From Chara braunii (Eukaryota; Streptophyta; Charophyceae; Charales; Characeae), in assembly GCA_003427395.1 (NCBI GenBank), contig BFEA01000049.1, forward strand, positions 1,678,803 through 1,740,884: 62,082 bases of DNA, given 5' to 3'. Under the pieces are notes generated by a model. It was given only the letters and a program-made list of their open reading frames with translations. It searched no databases and was not told the DNA's origin. Shown piece after piece: positions 12,380 through 23,405 of the stretch. Within the stretch, counting starts at the first letter, position 1. Every line of letters begins with the position of its first letter. A program made the translations under genes and the position numbers.

Positions 12380-12909
12380 CCTCTCTCTCTCTCTCTCTCT
12401 CCTTCCTCCTCTTTCTCATCTTCTTCTTCGAATCTGAGAGTGTGAGAGGTTATCAGTAGGGATTCAGGCAGAGGTTACACTGGGCGCATTGCCCAGGATC
12501 TGATTCGACATTTCTGGGGCAGACATTGATTGGACACTCGGCAAGGGACTATTTTGCTATTGCGATCTTGGTCTGCTCCCTCGCCTCCTTCCTCCTCGTC
12601 TCGTCCCTCCCCCATCTCTCATCCGTGGTATCTCCCCATGTACGTGTGCGAAGGAGGGACCTTTCTTCCATGATTGCGATCCCTCCTCCCTCTCTCTCAC
12701 GTGTGATGTGTGATGGATGTCGGGTCAGTCCAGATCAGATCAGATCTTCTCCTTAAGTCTTCCACTGCGCCATTTTGTGCCTTCTTGTATGTATTCGGAA
12801 TGTACATTGCTTGTTGATGCTACGCTGACCTCACATTGTCCATTTCAGTCCTTTTCATCACCGAGCGGATTCTTGGCTCCCTGCGCATTGTCCCAGTGGG
12901 CATGCGTCA
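11526..12909 (+). repeat. Gypsy-1 5' LTR
   Basis: It begins TGTTCCACGCTGAGCC and ends in CA just before the primer site. The first 527 bp align with 17321-17836. A GC hairpin (arms 11549-11555 and 11562-11568) lies near the start. The interior has a CT microsatellite at 12312-12402. The 88-codon open frame 11693-11959 is kept in both LTRs but resembles no known protein. The right end (12780-12909) is related to segments at 44690-44815 and 46970-47103. Confidence 0.85.
12312..12402 (+). repeat. (CT)n microsatellite in LTR
   Basis: Nearly pure CT dinucleotides with a few CCC interruptions. Confidence 0.95.
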
Positions 12910-12913
12910 GTTT

Positions 12914-12926
12914 TGGTATCGGAGCC
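12914..12926 (+). other. Gypsy-1 primer binding site (Met-tRNA type)
   Basis: TGGTATCGGAGCC lies four bases after the LTR's terminal CA. It differs at one position from the common plant primer site complementary to initiator Met tRNA (TGGTATCAGAGCC). Gypsy-2 carries the same variant. Confidence 0.8.
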
Positions 12927-12993
12927 ACACTTGTGAATCAGGACAACCTGATCTGACACAAGCGCGGACACAACCCAAGGTTGATTGGGTAAG

Positions 12994-13036
<43 letters not shown>

Positions 13037-14028
13037 AAGGACACACTAATTGGTCCCCCAAATCGCAGATTCTGACCTAACTGCCGAAATCGATTTTTTT
13101 TTCTCGTCTGAATTGCATTTTCCCGCTATTTTTCTTTTTTGGAAGAAAATCGCCGTAGCAAAGCATCTGAAATTCTCGTTTTTCACCATTTTTTTTCTAA
13201 ATTTCAAAATTTCGTTGCTGGAATACTGTTCTTTCGATTCATATGTCCTTCTGCGATTCCCCGATATTTCAAAAAAAATCCGCGAATGTTTTTTATGAAT
13301 TCGTCATTTCGAAGTTTTTTGAAATATTTTCTGAAGTTCGAAATTTCAAATCCGGAATTTTTTTTCAAAGTTTCGATTATATCCCGCTACGAAATTCCCG
13401 TTATTCCGAAATTCCCGTTATTTCGAAATTCCGAATTTTTTTTTTTTGAAATTCATTCTTTTATTATTTCGAATTTTGGGAAATCTCCCCTGCGTTCTAT
13501 TTCTTTTTCACGCATTCTGGGGGCAACCGACATTGGCCGTCAATCTGAGTTTCGAAAATTATTCTTTTCGGGAAAATTCCCCTTGCAGTGTTTCTTTTCA
13601 AACTGCGGATACTCTCACCTAAATAATTCCGAATTTTTTTGGTATTTCGGAATTTTTTGGACCTGCGGAAATATGTATTTTTTTTCTATTTTTGCAGTTC
13701 AGTTGCTCCCATCATCTCCATTGGGTATTTTGATTCATTCGCAGTCTGAAATTCAATTTTTTTTTTCTTTTTTTCAAATCAACTGCTGAGGGGATACTTG
13801 AGGGGCCCACCGAACTTGAAAATTCGAATTTTTTTCTTTTCTTCGAAATTTTTGCAAAAGTTCCAAAAAAAAAAATCTTGATTCGTGGCTCCATATCTGG
13901 GCGACCCATTCCATTGCCCACGCCCCTTCTCCCCACCCCTACTCTTCATCCCTTCTCCGTCCTCTTACCTGCAGTTGCAGACCGGGTAAGTCCTCACTTC
14001 AGCAGACCACGTCAGGGACACGAAGCGC
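12927..14028 (+). other. Gypsy-1 leader, T-rich with GAAATTC-type words
   Basis: An (ATTG)n microsatellite at about 12994-13034 is followed by about 800 bp of T-rich DNA with frequent TTCGAAATTC-like near-palindromic words. The 216-codon open frame at 13139-13789 is Phe/Ser-rich and low-complexity, so I do not treat it as a gene. Confidence 0.6.
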
Positions 14029-15582
14029 ATGACCATACTTACTCGCTCGCAGACAGCAACGATGGATCAGAAAGCAGGCGAGTCTGACGAGGGCTATGAG
14101 GCACGGTTGGCGGCCATCATAGCCGAAAGCAAGCAATGGGCCGAAGCAGCAGCAGCAACATGGAAGAAGAAAGAGGCAGAGGCAGAGAGACTGCGTCTTC
14201 TGGCCGAAGAACAGCGACAGAAGCACGCAACAGCAGCAGCCAAGGCCGCTGATGAAGAACGTGTGCGGCGATGCGAAGTTATATTCAGGGAGGAAGGTGC
14301 ATTACATGCACGGGCCAAGGACTGGCAGAGGGAGGCCGAGAGCGGCGAATCCGTGGACTACGGGAGCAAGGTATCTCAGTTGCTCAACCGCGTCACAGAC
14401 CTCCTTGCGACTTGTATCGCGCAACAGGAGGACATCCACTCCCTCGACCACACCAACAAGGTGTTACAGCAGTCGGTGGACAAGATGCTCAAGCGCATAC
14501 AGCAGCTGGCGCAGCAGGTGGCCACTACCAACACCAGCATCGCCCCCTCCGATCTCATCGACCGCATGAATATCTTGGAGATAGACGTGGGAACACTTAA
14601 GAATGGGGCACAACAGCTGCAGCAACAAGTTTCTGCAGCGGCCGGCCCTAGCACAATGACACGCGAAACTATTGCCAAGTTCGATGGGCTCCCGATCTTC
14701 TGTGATGCATCGAAGACCGACCCCATCCAATGGTGGCGCCAGTTTGAACTCAAGCTGGACATCCACCACGTCATCGACGCGAACCGGCATGCATATTTGT
14801 ACTCCCGCTCAGGAGGCGCGTGTCAGGCATGGTTGGAAAACATGCTGTCCGCACATGCATGTACAATCACTGAGTTGCGCAAATACATCACCTGGGCAGA
14901 TCTCACGGCGACATGGAAGAAGCGTTTCCAAGTAGAACCGCCCGAGCACCAGGCAATGGACAAGCTACTGACGTTTTTGCAGAACAACATGCCAAGCGGA
15001 GACTGGATATCCGAGTTCCAATGGCTGGCAAGCACGCCCAAGTTGCCGATGAACTTCGACGACATCAAGCTTTACTTCATCAAGAGGTCGTGCCCAGCGT
15101 TGCAGAATGCATTAACTCAAGTTGCCGAGAACCTCAACANAAGTGAGGAACTCTTCAACAAAGCCGCGCAGATCATTGTGACGAACTTGGCAGCCCGGAA
15201 TACGGGCCACTCGTCGACTGCCGGCCAGGGCGCGAATCAGCATCGGCCGAAAGTGGTTGTGGTCGCAGCAGCAACACCTAGCGACCCTTCAATTTTAAAC
15301 GAGGCTGTTTCGTCTAACGAGGGAGACAGACTCGCAGCTGCCCAGAACGGTGGCCGCCCCGCCAAAGGACGAGGACGAGGCAAGACGAAGACGAACACCA
15401 CTACTTCTTCTGGGCCCGGGCAAGCAGCTCAAGAGCAAGGACCTTGGACAGCGTACGGGCTTACGGAGCGCGGGTACTGCGTCCGCACCAAGTACCGCTA
15501 TTGCTTATGGTGCAACAGCTCAGCGCATGAGATAACGAGCTGCCCCACGAAAGCCAAGGGCACCACCCCGTCGGGAAAGTGA
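14029..15582 (+). CDS. gag: Gypsy-1 Gag polyprotein (517 aa)
   Basis: Gag builds the virus-like particle that packages element RNA. The frame is open from ATG 14029 to TGA 15582; an alternative in-frame ATG is at 14062. Residues about 20-90 are rich in Ala, Glu, Lys and Arg and look like a coiled coil, as do about 120-205. A capsid-like retrotransposon Gag domain spans roughly 210-390 (AKFDGLP start, WWRQFELKL and WLENML segments). A basic, Gly/Arg-rich linker leads to a CCHC zinc knuckle with C492, C495, H500 and C505, which fits CX2CX4HX4C for RNA binding. One undetermined base (N) at 15140 makes one residue unknown. The stop overlaps the next frame by 4 bp, so pol was probably expressed by frameshift or reinitiation. 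The absence of stops contrasts with the decayed pol downstream. Confidence 0.88.
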   Translation: MTILTRSQTATMDQKAGESDEGYEARLAAIIAESKQWAEAAAATWKKKEAEAERLRLLAEEQRQKHATAAAKAADEERVRRCEVIFREEGALHARAKDWQREAESGESVDYGSKVSQLLNRVTDLLATCIAQQEDIHSLDHTNKVLQQSVDKMLKRIQQLAQQVATTNTSIAPSDLIDRMNILEIDVGTLKNGAQQLQQQVSAAAGPSTMTRETIAKFDGLPIFCDASKTDPIQWWRQFELKLDIHHVIDANRHAYLYSRSGGACQAWLENMLSAHACTITELRKYITWADLTATWKKRFQVEPPEHQAMDKLLTFLQNNMPSGDWISEFQWLASTPKLPMNFDDIKLYFIKRSCPALQNALTQVAENLNXSEELFNKAAQIIVTNLAARNTGHSSTAGQGANQHRPKVVVVAAATPSDPSILNEAVSSNEGDRLAAAQNGGRPAKGRGRGKTKTNTTTSSGPGQAAQEQGPWTAYGLTERGYCVRTKYRYCLWCNSSAHEITSCPTKAKGTTPSGK

Positions 15583-17204
15583 GCGCCGCTGAGAGTGATG
15601 CGACGACACTCTCGACGCCTACGGAACCGGTTGCTGTGCGGGTAACCTCCCTCGGTTCCGGGGCACATGCGGACATCGTAAGTGCATGGCTTCCTCTCCC
15701 TTCCACTTGCTGCTTACCGGAGCCGCAATGCGCAACTCTTAGCGCTCATCTCCATACATACCTAGCCTTTTATGCACCACCAACTTCGCCGATGGAGGAC
15801 GAAGTCGCGGTGGGGGACATTCTTGTGTATGTGAGCAAGGTGGCTCGCGAGTTTCGCATGCAGCGGTATGACGACAACAACGCACCACTCCTTTATGTCC
15901 GCATCCAAATATGGTAAGCGTCCTGCAGCGCTTTGCTGGATAGTGGCGCGACTCGCAACGCCAGTCCTTCATGCAAAGGGCCGGCCTTGGACCACAAGTT
16001 CGAAGGAAGGCACACCCTACGTCGATCAAGTTGGCGGACGGAAGAACGCAACAACTCCTTGATCGCTACATCGAAGCCGTCCCGGTTTATTTTGCACCTC
16101 ATGCATGCGAACCGGTGATTTTTGACGTCTTGGACACATACTTCAACATCATTCTGGGCATGCCTTGGCTTGCAAGTGTGGATCACACAGTCAACTTCCA
16201 TCGGCGGACACTTACGGTTCGCGACGCGTTTGGCGCCGAAGTACCGTGTACTATTTCTCTTCCGCACCCTTTGATCCGGTGCCAAGTTGTAACAGTCAAA
16301 TATTTTCGGGCCACTTGCGCTTACGTGCGGACCAAAGAGATAGGCTTATGTTTTCTTCGAACCGTCGCAGTAGCCGAATCTCAACCCACAGACTTGTCTT
16401 CAGACCCCCGGTGGTGCAATTGCTCGACAAATTCGCCGACGTCTTCGAGTCACCTACCCGCGTGGTGCCGGATCGGCCGATCTGGCATGAGATCATTCTC
16501 GAGGCCGGTGTCGTGCCGCCAAAAGGTTGCATTTATCGCATGAGCGAGGAGAAACTTACAGTACTCCGCGCGCAGCTCGATGACTTGTTGATCAAAGGCT
16601 GGATCCGGCCTAGCAGCTCACCCTATGGTGCGCCGGTTCTCTTCGTTCGGAAGAAGAACAAGGACCTTCGCCTATGCATCGATTACCGCAAGCTCAATGC
16701 GCAAACCGTCAAGAACGCGGGACCTTTTCCTCGTATTGACGACCTTCTGGAGCGCTTGGGCGGTGTGAATTTTTTTCCAAACTGGACTCGAAGTCAGGAT
16801 ATCATCAGATCTCGACTCGGCCGCAAGATCGCTACAAGACCTCGTTCCAGACACGGTACGGGCACTTCGAGTGGGTCGTCATGACTTTTGGACTCACCAA
16901 CGCCCCGATGACTTTTCAAGCGGCGATGACCAATGAGTTCCGTGCAATGCTGGACACGTTCGTGCTGGTCTACTTGGACGACATCCTCGTCTATAGCCGG
17001 ACCTTGGAGGAACATCTTGACCATCTTCGACGAGTGTTGGAGACACTCCGGCGCGCCAAGTTCAAAGCCAACCGCGACAAGTGCGAATTCGTACGCCAAG
17101 AGTTGAATTTTTGGTCCACTTCGCATATTGCACCCATAGAGCTGACCGATGGCTGCTTGCGCGGAACTTCAGGCAACAGCGCCCGATGCTCTCACACGTT
17201 ATGA
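15583..17204 (+). pseudogene. pol: Gypsy-1 pol remnant: protease and partial reverse transcriptase
   Basis: The protease motif LLDSGATRN is at about 15936-15962 in the frame that opens at 15579, interrupted by TAA at 15915. The protease C-terminal motif IILGMPWL follows in another frame (about 16150-16173), so there is a frameshift near 16000. Reverse transcriptase begins about 16400 in a third frame: [16 protein letters not shown] and LCIDYRKLN are clear. A 7-T run at 16770-16776 appears to carry an extra base, after which the frame changes and continues through GYHQI, TFGLTNAP and the catalytic VYLDD (16968-16982). Similarity ends near 17110 and the frame stops at 17204. RNase H and integrase are absent, which indicates an internal deletion. 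Confidence 0.88.
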
Positions 17205-17306
17205 ACAAAAGTTGAAAGGCAAGCTGACATCTTCGGCTCCACGACGCACACGCGTCCAAGTACCGCCTTTAGATCGTCAGCTTTGCCCCCGACCGACTTG
17301 ACTTCA

Positions 17307-17320
17307 TAAGGAGGGGGGGG
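17307..17320 (+). other. Gypsy-1 polypurine tract
   Basis: ATAAGGAGGGGGGGG ends exactly where the 3' LTR starts (TGTTGCATGC). This is the usual position of the plus-strand priming site. Confidence 0.85.
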
Positions 17321-17836
17321 TGTTGCATGCTGAGCCTGCACACGGGCCCCATTTGAGGGGCCCGACGGTTGCTGAGGGGCCCCCAGGCCGCGTACCATCC
17401 AACACGCACCCTGGAGGCCCTCCAGGCCCTAGGTAGTACACTACGTAGATAGGTTTATTTTACTTACCTTTTTTTTGTGTGTGTGCTGTTTTATTTTTGT
17501 CTATTCAGGTGCCACTTCGGACTAGCAGCCCCAAGGCCGGACCCTGGGAGTCGGTGCACCGGAGGCAGGTCCGAAATGAGGCCAGACGCATTTTGGCGCC
17601 AAGCCGGTAGGTACAGGCGTTGTTTCGGCCCTGCAGGACCCAAGACGACACCTTGGGCCAGGTGTACCGGTAGGAGGCCGTTTTTAGGCCAGGCGCATTT
17701 CTGCGCCATGCTGCATCAGCAGCAGGGTCTGGATGTCCGGTAGGGACCTAGACCACCTGGGCCGTTTTCTGAGGCCAGCACCAGGCAGGCCCAACTGCCT
17801 TGCGCTACAAATAGCTGGGCCACGGTTGGGCAAGGG
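17321..17836 (+). repeat. Gypsy-1 3' LTR, truncated
   Basis: It aligns with 11526-12052 with scattered substitutions and a short deletion near 17420. Similarity stops abruptly after GGCAAGGG, and the remaining ~860 bp of the LTR is missing. Confidence 0.85.
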
Positions 17837-18313
17837 GTTCTTGTCCAGCTTGACATGTCATCTCTTCAAACGAACACATAGTTCCCTCTACATATTACTG
17901 CACATATCTAGCCTTCGGACACACATATCTCGCTATATAGTTACACAAAGCACACATAGCCTTCGGGCAGACACAAAAACAGGGCCCTATGGGCCCATAC
18001 AAACATACATAGCCTCTGGCCACACATATACACACAACTACGATACTAGGTTGGTGGGTCTATCAGGTATATGACGGGGTTCACGCATCCATGGCTCAAC
18101 TCTAGGGTAGGGTAGGGATGTAAGTCGCTCCGGCTAATCTGAGTTCCGCCTAACCTTGGGTAAGCTAGGGGAAGGACGGTAGGATGTGTCCGCGGGCGCT
18201 GGCCTGCCTTGCTTAGGTAATCCCGCTGGGTAGACTCTCTGAATTGGGCCTGTAGAAGATTGCATGAGTCTAGCGTCCGAAGTTCCTGTACAACAAGATT
18301 TGTTCGCTTCCGC
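17837..18313. other. Spacer between Gypsy-1 and the large minus-strand element
   Basis: It contains three copies of a TAGCCTTCGG-like word (about 17911, 17958 and 18007) with ACACATAT tails. No gene is visible. Confidence 0.4.
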
Positions 18314-20889
18314 TGTCGAGCGCATCGGCTCCCGCCTTTTAGCAAGCACGGGAGCCCTCCCGACTATGTCACGCAGGAGAAAAAAATCAATACCTTTAAC
18401 AAGAGACAACTTAGGAACTACATATAACAACACCAAGGACCACCGAAATGGTCTCGGTTGCATCGCTCCTTCGCCGCTATAGCCGGGTATGCCAGTTGTA
18501 CATCCCACGGTCCCCTACGATAAGATAGGTTTCCACGAGGTACATCTTGTCTTCCCTAAGGGGCTGTCACCTCCTTCAGACGCGTATCCCTGCCGAGTTA
18601 CTGACCCACGTATGAAAGTTTTTACATGCAATTGCAGAGGACGGTCAGCAGAGGGCGTTTGCTCATTCCCTGGAGTACAAGTACGCTTGGTTAACGCCAA
18701 GTGGACCCGAACGTTGTCCGCCCCCAAGGACGCTGATCTCCTAGGTACGAAACGAACGTCGGTCGACTACGACGGTGTCAACCAAACGTGAAACCCATAA
18801 AATAATCCTAGTCCATTTTCAATCTTCTTATCACAAAATAAATAAAATCAATACAATTTTATCAAATCGCACAAGATTGAATTTTAAATTGATGAGATGA
18901 TATGCTGAAGTTATTCTTCCCAGCCAATATGACTGGAGGGACTATTATACCGTCGCTTCCTAGGCGGAGGCTCGATATTGACGAAAAATTAGGAAGGATA
19001 ACCTAACCTTTGACTTACGGTTGGGTTTGTCGACACCTACTAAGCCCTGCCAGGAATGGCTTCAACAAATAAATTTCACTGCTACCATGCAAATCAACAA
19101 GTGATCTGACTCCTGGCCGAAGTTTGAACTCTCGGTTCGACCACCCCTCCGTATCATATGCAGTTTGCTGGGAGAACAGTATTATCTATGAAATAAAAAT
19201 TTTGTTGGTCGCTTCGTCCTCCTTGACAATAATTACTATTTCCATTCCTTGAATGATGGAGTATTCATCTTCATCATAGGGATAACCAAAACAAAGCCGC
19301 AGTCATTACTACTGCGTGAAGAAAATTTTCTCCTTCATTATTTACTTCTTCTTGCTGGAGGTTCTTCTGTCTCCAACTTTTAATTCTAACGGTGGTACCT
19401 AAGGTGACCACCTGCAGGGAAATAAATAACCCCCACGTCGCCCAAAATTCGACGAGGGCTGACCCACATTGCGCCCTCACACACCCATCTCTCTAGGAAG
19501 TGGTCTGCGGATACTCCTTCCTCTCGCCCGAGTCTGAAGACCCGAATCTCAGAGGTTGGGTCGTCACCACCGAGTCAGCAAAGTACCACCCCCGACGAGT
19601 CGAGTCCACTCTAAGTCGATAACAGGGCCGACTCCGAAAGCATACGAACCCCCACCTTGGATGCTTTCTAGAGAGAAAAGGCGATCAAACCCAATGTGGA
19701 CTGTCCATCTCGTTCTCCCGCACAATTTGGAAATTTAAACAAAAAACAACGGAAGATGATGAGGGCTTAAAAAAAGAAAGGTGGGCATTCGAGGTAGAAA
19801 GGGTCGATCCTCAAAAATTCAATTTTTTTTATCTTCATTTACAATTTTTCTTTCATGGTACTTGTTTTCATTATTCATTTCAAAGTACAAGTACATTTAA
19901 CAAGCAGGCAAGCGAAAGGTAGGACAATCCTTTCCCTTTTCTCCAATAGGCAAAATCAATCTCATTTTCAAACATCTCTTTTACCTATTTGCATAATATG
20001 CAAAAACAATAAGTTCAAAAGAAAACCAGAAGAATCTAATACTCTAGTCAGACCTTTCCGTTCACATGCATGACTCACACAACTTTACTATACCTTTTCT
20101 TTTGAACATTCAAAACAAACAGGGTTAAACAAAGTGTGGGTTCACACAAGTGTGAAGGGAAATCTAAGTCAATCAACTGACTAACTGACCTTGAGTAAAG
20201 TTTAATCCGGCTCACTCAAGGAAGCCTGAGTAATATTCAAATAAAAAAGTAACCAGCGTAGAATATAAAAACATGCGGCTCACAACTCCACAAGTTGTGG
20301 CCTCTCTCCTCAATCACAGTGCGCGTCCTTTCTCAACTGTCCAAAAGAACAGAGGTTGAACCACAAAAAAATTCAAGCGAGATAGCCCTCTAGGAGGGTG
20401 TTCCCACAAATGAGTTTTCTCATGATCCCAACGTTCCAAAATGACCCCTACTTAGACCGGTCCCAACTGCACTTTAACCACCAATAATACTCCCTAACCA
20501 ATTGCAAGTCCACGCCGCCTCCAATCACCACGTCCGCTCACAATAGCCACACCAACTTATCCGTCTCGATCTCAAAATTAGTCTCACCTGGTCCCAAAAT
20601 GGTCCCTGGTGGTCCCATTGCAGTCCCAAAATGGTCCTTGATGGTCCCATTGCCCGTAATAGTAGATGGTTTCATAACTCAAAACTACTCGCACCGCACG
20701 CCGTAAAAAAATAAAGGTGGCCCTAGCTCAAAACCTCATGTACCGTGAGCCCGAATAACCACTGCCTCGTGCACTCACTCTGCACTCTCTTCATGTCATC
20801 AATCCAAGCACCACTGCCGTACAAACCCAATCATGCACCAGCGCCAGCCCAACCTCCAGGCCACATTGAAATCCACCATGATCGCTGCG
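18314..20889 (-). repeat. LTR-like arm (left, probable 3' LTR)
   Basis: It aligns along nearly its whole length with 36043-38602, with base changes and small indels. It contains no recognisable coding capacity. The first ~380 bp (read on the minus strand) resemble the fragments at 51065-51404 and 55470-55799. Confidence 0.8.
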
Positions 20890-21569
20890 CACCGCAAAAA
20901 ATGGAATTACTGCTCGCCACGTCGTCAAAACCGGTACCACGCCTTCCGTGTGACACCACCGCGTGATCACACCTCCAAAATGACTAATTCACCGTGCCGC
21001 AAAAATTTGGCACATTGCCCCTAAAAAAAAATCGTCGACGTGCCGTTAACTTCGGTAGCATAATCCCACTGGATAAGAGATGATTAATGGAGGGCCAAAT
21101 ATTCGTCGTTTTCCCCGACAATTTCGGTGCGAAATTCATCGAATTTTTTAAAAACAAACAATATGGGCCCATAGTGCAAACATCAAAAAAAAAAACAGGC
21201 CAAAATAAAAATAAAAATAAAAAAAATAAATAAAACCCTAACACAAAAACACTGCCGGAGTTTAAATGAAGCGTCCAATGAATTCACCGAAATGCCAACT
21301 TTTTCATTGTTGATCCAAACATGTCAAAACTGGACACATGACGTACCCTAAAGCACATAAGCAAAAAATCAGCACAATGTGACAGTTTCAGTGCAATTCG
21401 GCGCAAAATTCGTTGAAAATAACACCCTTGGTTAACCATATGTGCACTGGATACACTGTCGTTGTCGTGCCGCTGATCGAGCAGCACTTCCCCACACTCA
21501 CATTAAAAAAACACCAGCGTTGCGTGACAATCCGACCGCATTCTCCCCACTAACAGTGCAGCTGCCGCC

Positions 21570-21857
21570 ATGCCAAAAAAAAGGTCGCCGCCGAGTCAAA
21601 ATTTCGGCAGTGTAACTCCTGACAAACCCTTGCCGCTTGCCTCACCGTCCAGCCTTGACGCAGCCCACAGACCGCGGCCCACAGGCTGCCGCCCTTCTCC
21701 TCCTCCAACTCACTACAGAACTCCAGCAGCTTTTCCCCTCACCTTGCAGACCTCCAACTTTCCACCAGCAGCACCTCCACCGGCAGCACCGCCCCACAGT
21801 AGCAGCCAACCAGTATTCACTCAAGTGAATGGCCCAACAACTCTGCCACAAGTGTGA
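21570..21857 (+). CDS. Short Pro/Ser-rich ORF conserved between two repeat copies (doubtful)
   Basis: This 95-codon frame has a counterpart of 90 codons at 56114-56386. The length difference is one 15-nt in-frame indel, and synonymous and nonsynonymous differences appear about equally frequent, fewer nonsynonymous than neutrality would give. Against coding: the other copy starts with GTG instead of ATG, composition is simple, and I recognise no domain. The product, if made, would be a proline-rich, probably unstructured peptide of the repeat. Confidence 0.2.
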   Translation: MPKKRSPPSQNFGSVTPDKPLPLASPSSLDAAHRPRPTGCRPSPPPTHYRTPAAFPLTLQTSNFPPAAPPPAAPPHSSSQPVFTQVNGPTTLPQV

Positions 21858-22782
21858 GGCTGTTGGGTGGAGCGCTGACTTTTATAGCCAGCCGAAGGCA
21901 TGTGGGCAGGTGCTATGCCCACAGCTAGGCGAAATTCGCCAGTGCTTCTGGCCCTTGATCTAAATCAACGACCAGGAGCTAAGTGTCTTGGTTTTCCCCT
22001 AGGGGAACCAAGGTCATCCATTCCCGGAAGCATTTGGCCTTCCCCGCATGCCACATGCTCCAGGAAATCGCTGTACCCAGCCAGACTGCAGCCTGTTCAA
22101 AAAAATGAACAGGCGCAGTTTTCACACCTACAACCTTCTATCCCTTGTATCTACTCTACGCCCGCGGCCACGTACGTGGCCGTTACCTTTTTCTTTCCTA
22201 CCTTACTTTTTTTTCCTTCTTTTCTTTCTTTTTTTCATCTTTTTTCCTTTTACCTTTCTTGTCCCCTCATTTCTCTGTGTAGGTGACAAATCGTTGTTCA
22301 AAACGAACGACCGCCCCCTCCTCTCAGTCATTTCATAGAGTTGAACTAGAGTCAAACTCATCAGAGGTCAAAGCCTCGCGAGCCCGTACCTAGCACAGGG
22401 AGAGCACCAGATCCAGGTGCCCGTTCGCAGCTCATTCCTAAGCGAACTGGCGTGCATGGTGCTTTCTATGACAAAAAAAACCGACATCAAAGAGATCCAA
22501 AAGTCGAAAAAAAAATAAAATCTAAAAAAAAAACGAGAAAGGAAAAAAAAAAAAAAAAAACTAAAAGGGAAAAACTTACCTTAATCGTCTTGGCAGCCCC
22601 TGAAAACGAAACCACTCCACACCCTTAGGGGACTAAAACCCTTGTCTCATTTGATCGCGCCATATGGCGCATGACTTTCCCCAACCTCCATCATGCGTCT
22701 GTATCTGACGCAGTTCGGGCGTCAGATTCATGCGCATTGTCAACAGCCTGTCGAACGGGCGTGGACTAAACTCGTGGGACTC

Positions 22783-22805
22783 TCCCTCTCTCTCTCTCTC
22801 TCTCN

Positions 22806-22843
<38 letters not shown>
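22783..22843. repeat. (CT)n-(CA)n compound microsatellite
   Basis: About 22 bp of CT, one N at 22805, then about 38 bp of CA. The homologous site at 57316-57497 is about three times longer. Confidence 0.95.
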
Positions 22844-22848
<5 letters not shown>

Positions 22849-23405
22849 GTAGTATAGTAGTGTAGACTCCCACGTTCTAGCAGTAGGTTCATTCGATTTT
22901 GGTCTCCCTGTCGAAAGAAGTATCAACCCGTTCGTCAAAACAAACGGGTACCTCACAAAAGAAGAAAGAAAAGGAAAATCTAAAAATTAAAGAATATAAA
23001 AAAACTCTAAATGAAAACAATCTAATCAAATCTTTTTAAAAATAATAATAAAGAAAATCTAAAAAGAAAAACAAAACAAAAAAATTAAAAGACAGCTTGC
23101 CTTAGAAAAACACAAAAAAATGACAGCCCGTTTACAACGGGCGCCTGCAACAACTTTGGGGACTCTAAGTAGCGCTCCGACTTTAGTTAGTTTTTTTTTT
23201 TTTTTTCTTCCCCAACTCGTTCCCGTTGGCCTATCCCAACGGTTGTTTCCCACAGACTGCAGAAATGCAGATCTGAGTTCGAGTCCTGATGGACTCGAAC
23301 GGGTTTGGACCATTCCTCGATTTATGCGTGTCATCCTTGCGCAGGGGCTATGCTCAACTCGGCGAGGCAGATATAAGCTGCACGATCTCGAAGGTCGCAC
23401 GGGGG

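Larger units (their letters stand above)
11526..17836 (+). mobile_element. Ty3/gypsy LTR retrotransposon Gypsy-1 (defective)
   Basis: Order: 5' LTR, Met-tRNA-type primer site, long T-rich leader, gag, broken protease, broken reverse transcriptase, polypurine tract, 3' LTR start. The reverse transcriptase type (a fused Gag-Pol order with LxYLDD catalytic box and TFGLTNAP motif) places it in Ty3/gypsy. RNase H and integrase are missing: reverse transcriptase runs into unrelated sequence near 17110, and the polypurine tract follows about 200 bp later. The 3' LTR keeps only its first 516 bp of about 1.38 kb. The element cannot move on its own, but its gag frame is open throughout. Confidence 0.9.
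20890..23405. repeat. Hairpin-rich internal module, copy 1
   Basis: It aligns with 55801-58040. It carries many short inverted repeats: 22091-22114 (9-bp arms), 22166-22181 (perfect 16-bp palindrome), 22926-22949, and 23277-23300 (10-bp arms, 4-nt loop). It also has a CT/CA microsatellite at 22783-22843 with one N at 22805. Relative to copy 2 it keeps about 378 bp between two CACTGGATA words (21067 and 21445). The only open frame conserved between copies is at 21570-21857. Confidence 0.75.

Noticed and set aside
13139-13789. 216-codon Phe/Ser-rich ORF in the Gypsy-1 leader
   Set aside because: Arises from T-rich TTCGAAATTC-type words; no motif, and it lies between primer site and gag where noncoding leader is expected.
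23225-23300. Possible tRNA gene: three consecutive hairpins and GAGTTCGAGTCC box
   Set aside because: No acceptor stem, a 4-nt loop instead of a 7-nt anticodon loop, and the arms decay in the second copy at 57860-57935; treated as part of the hairpin-rich module.
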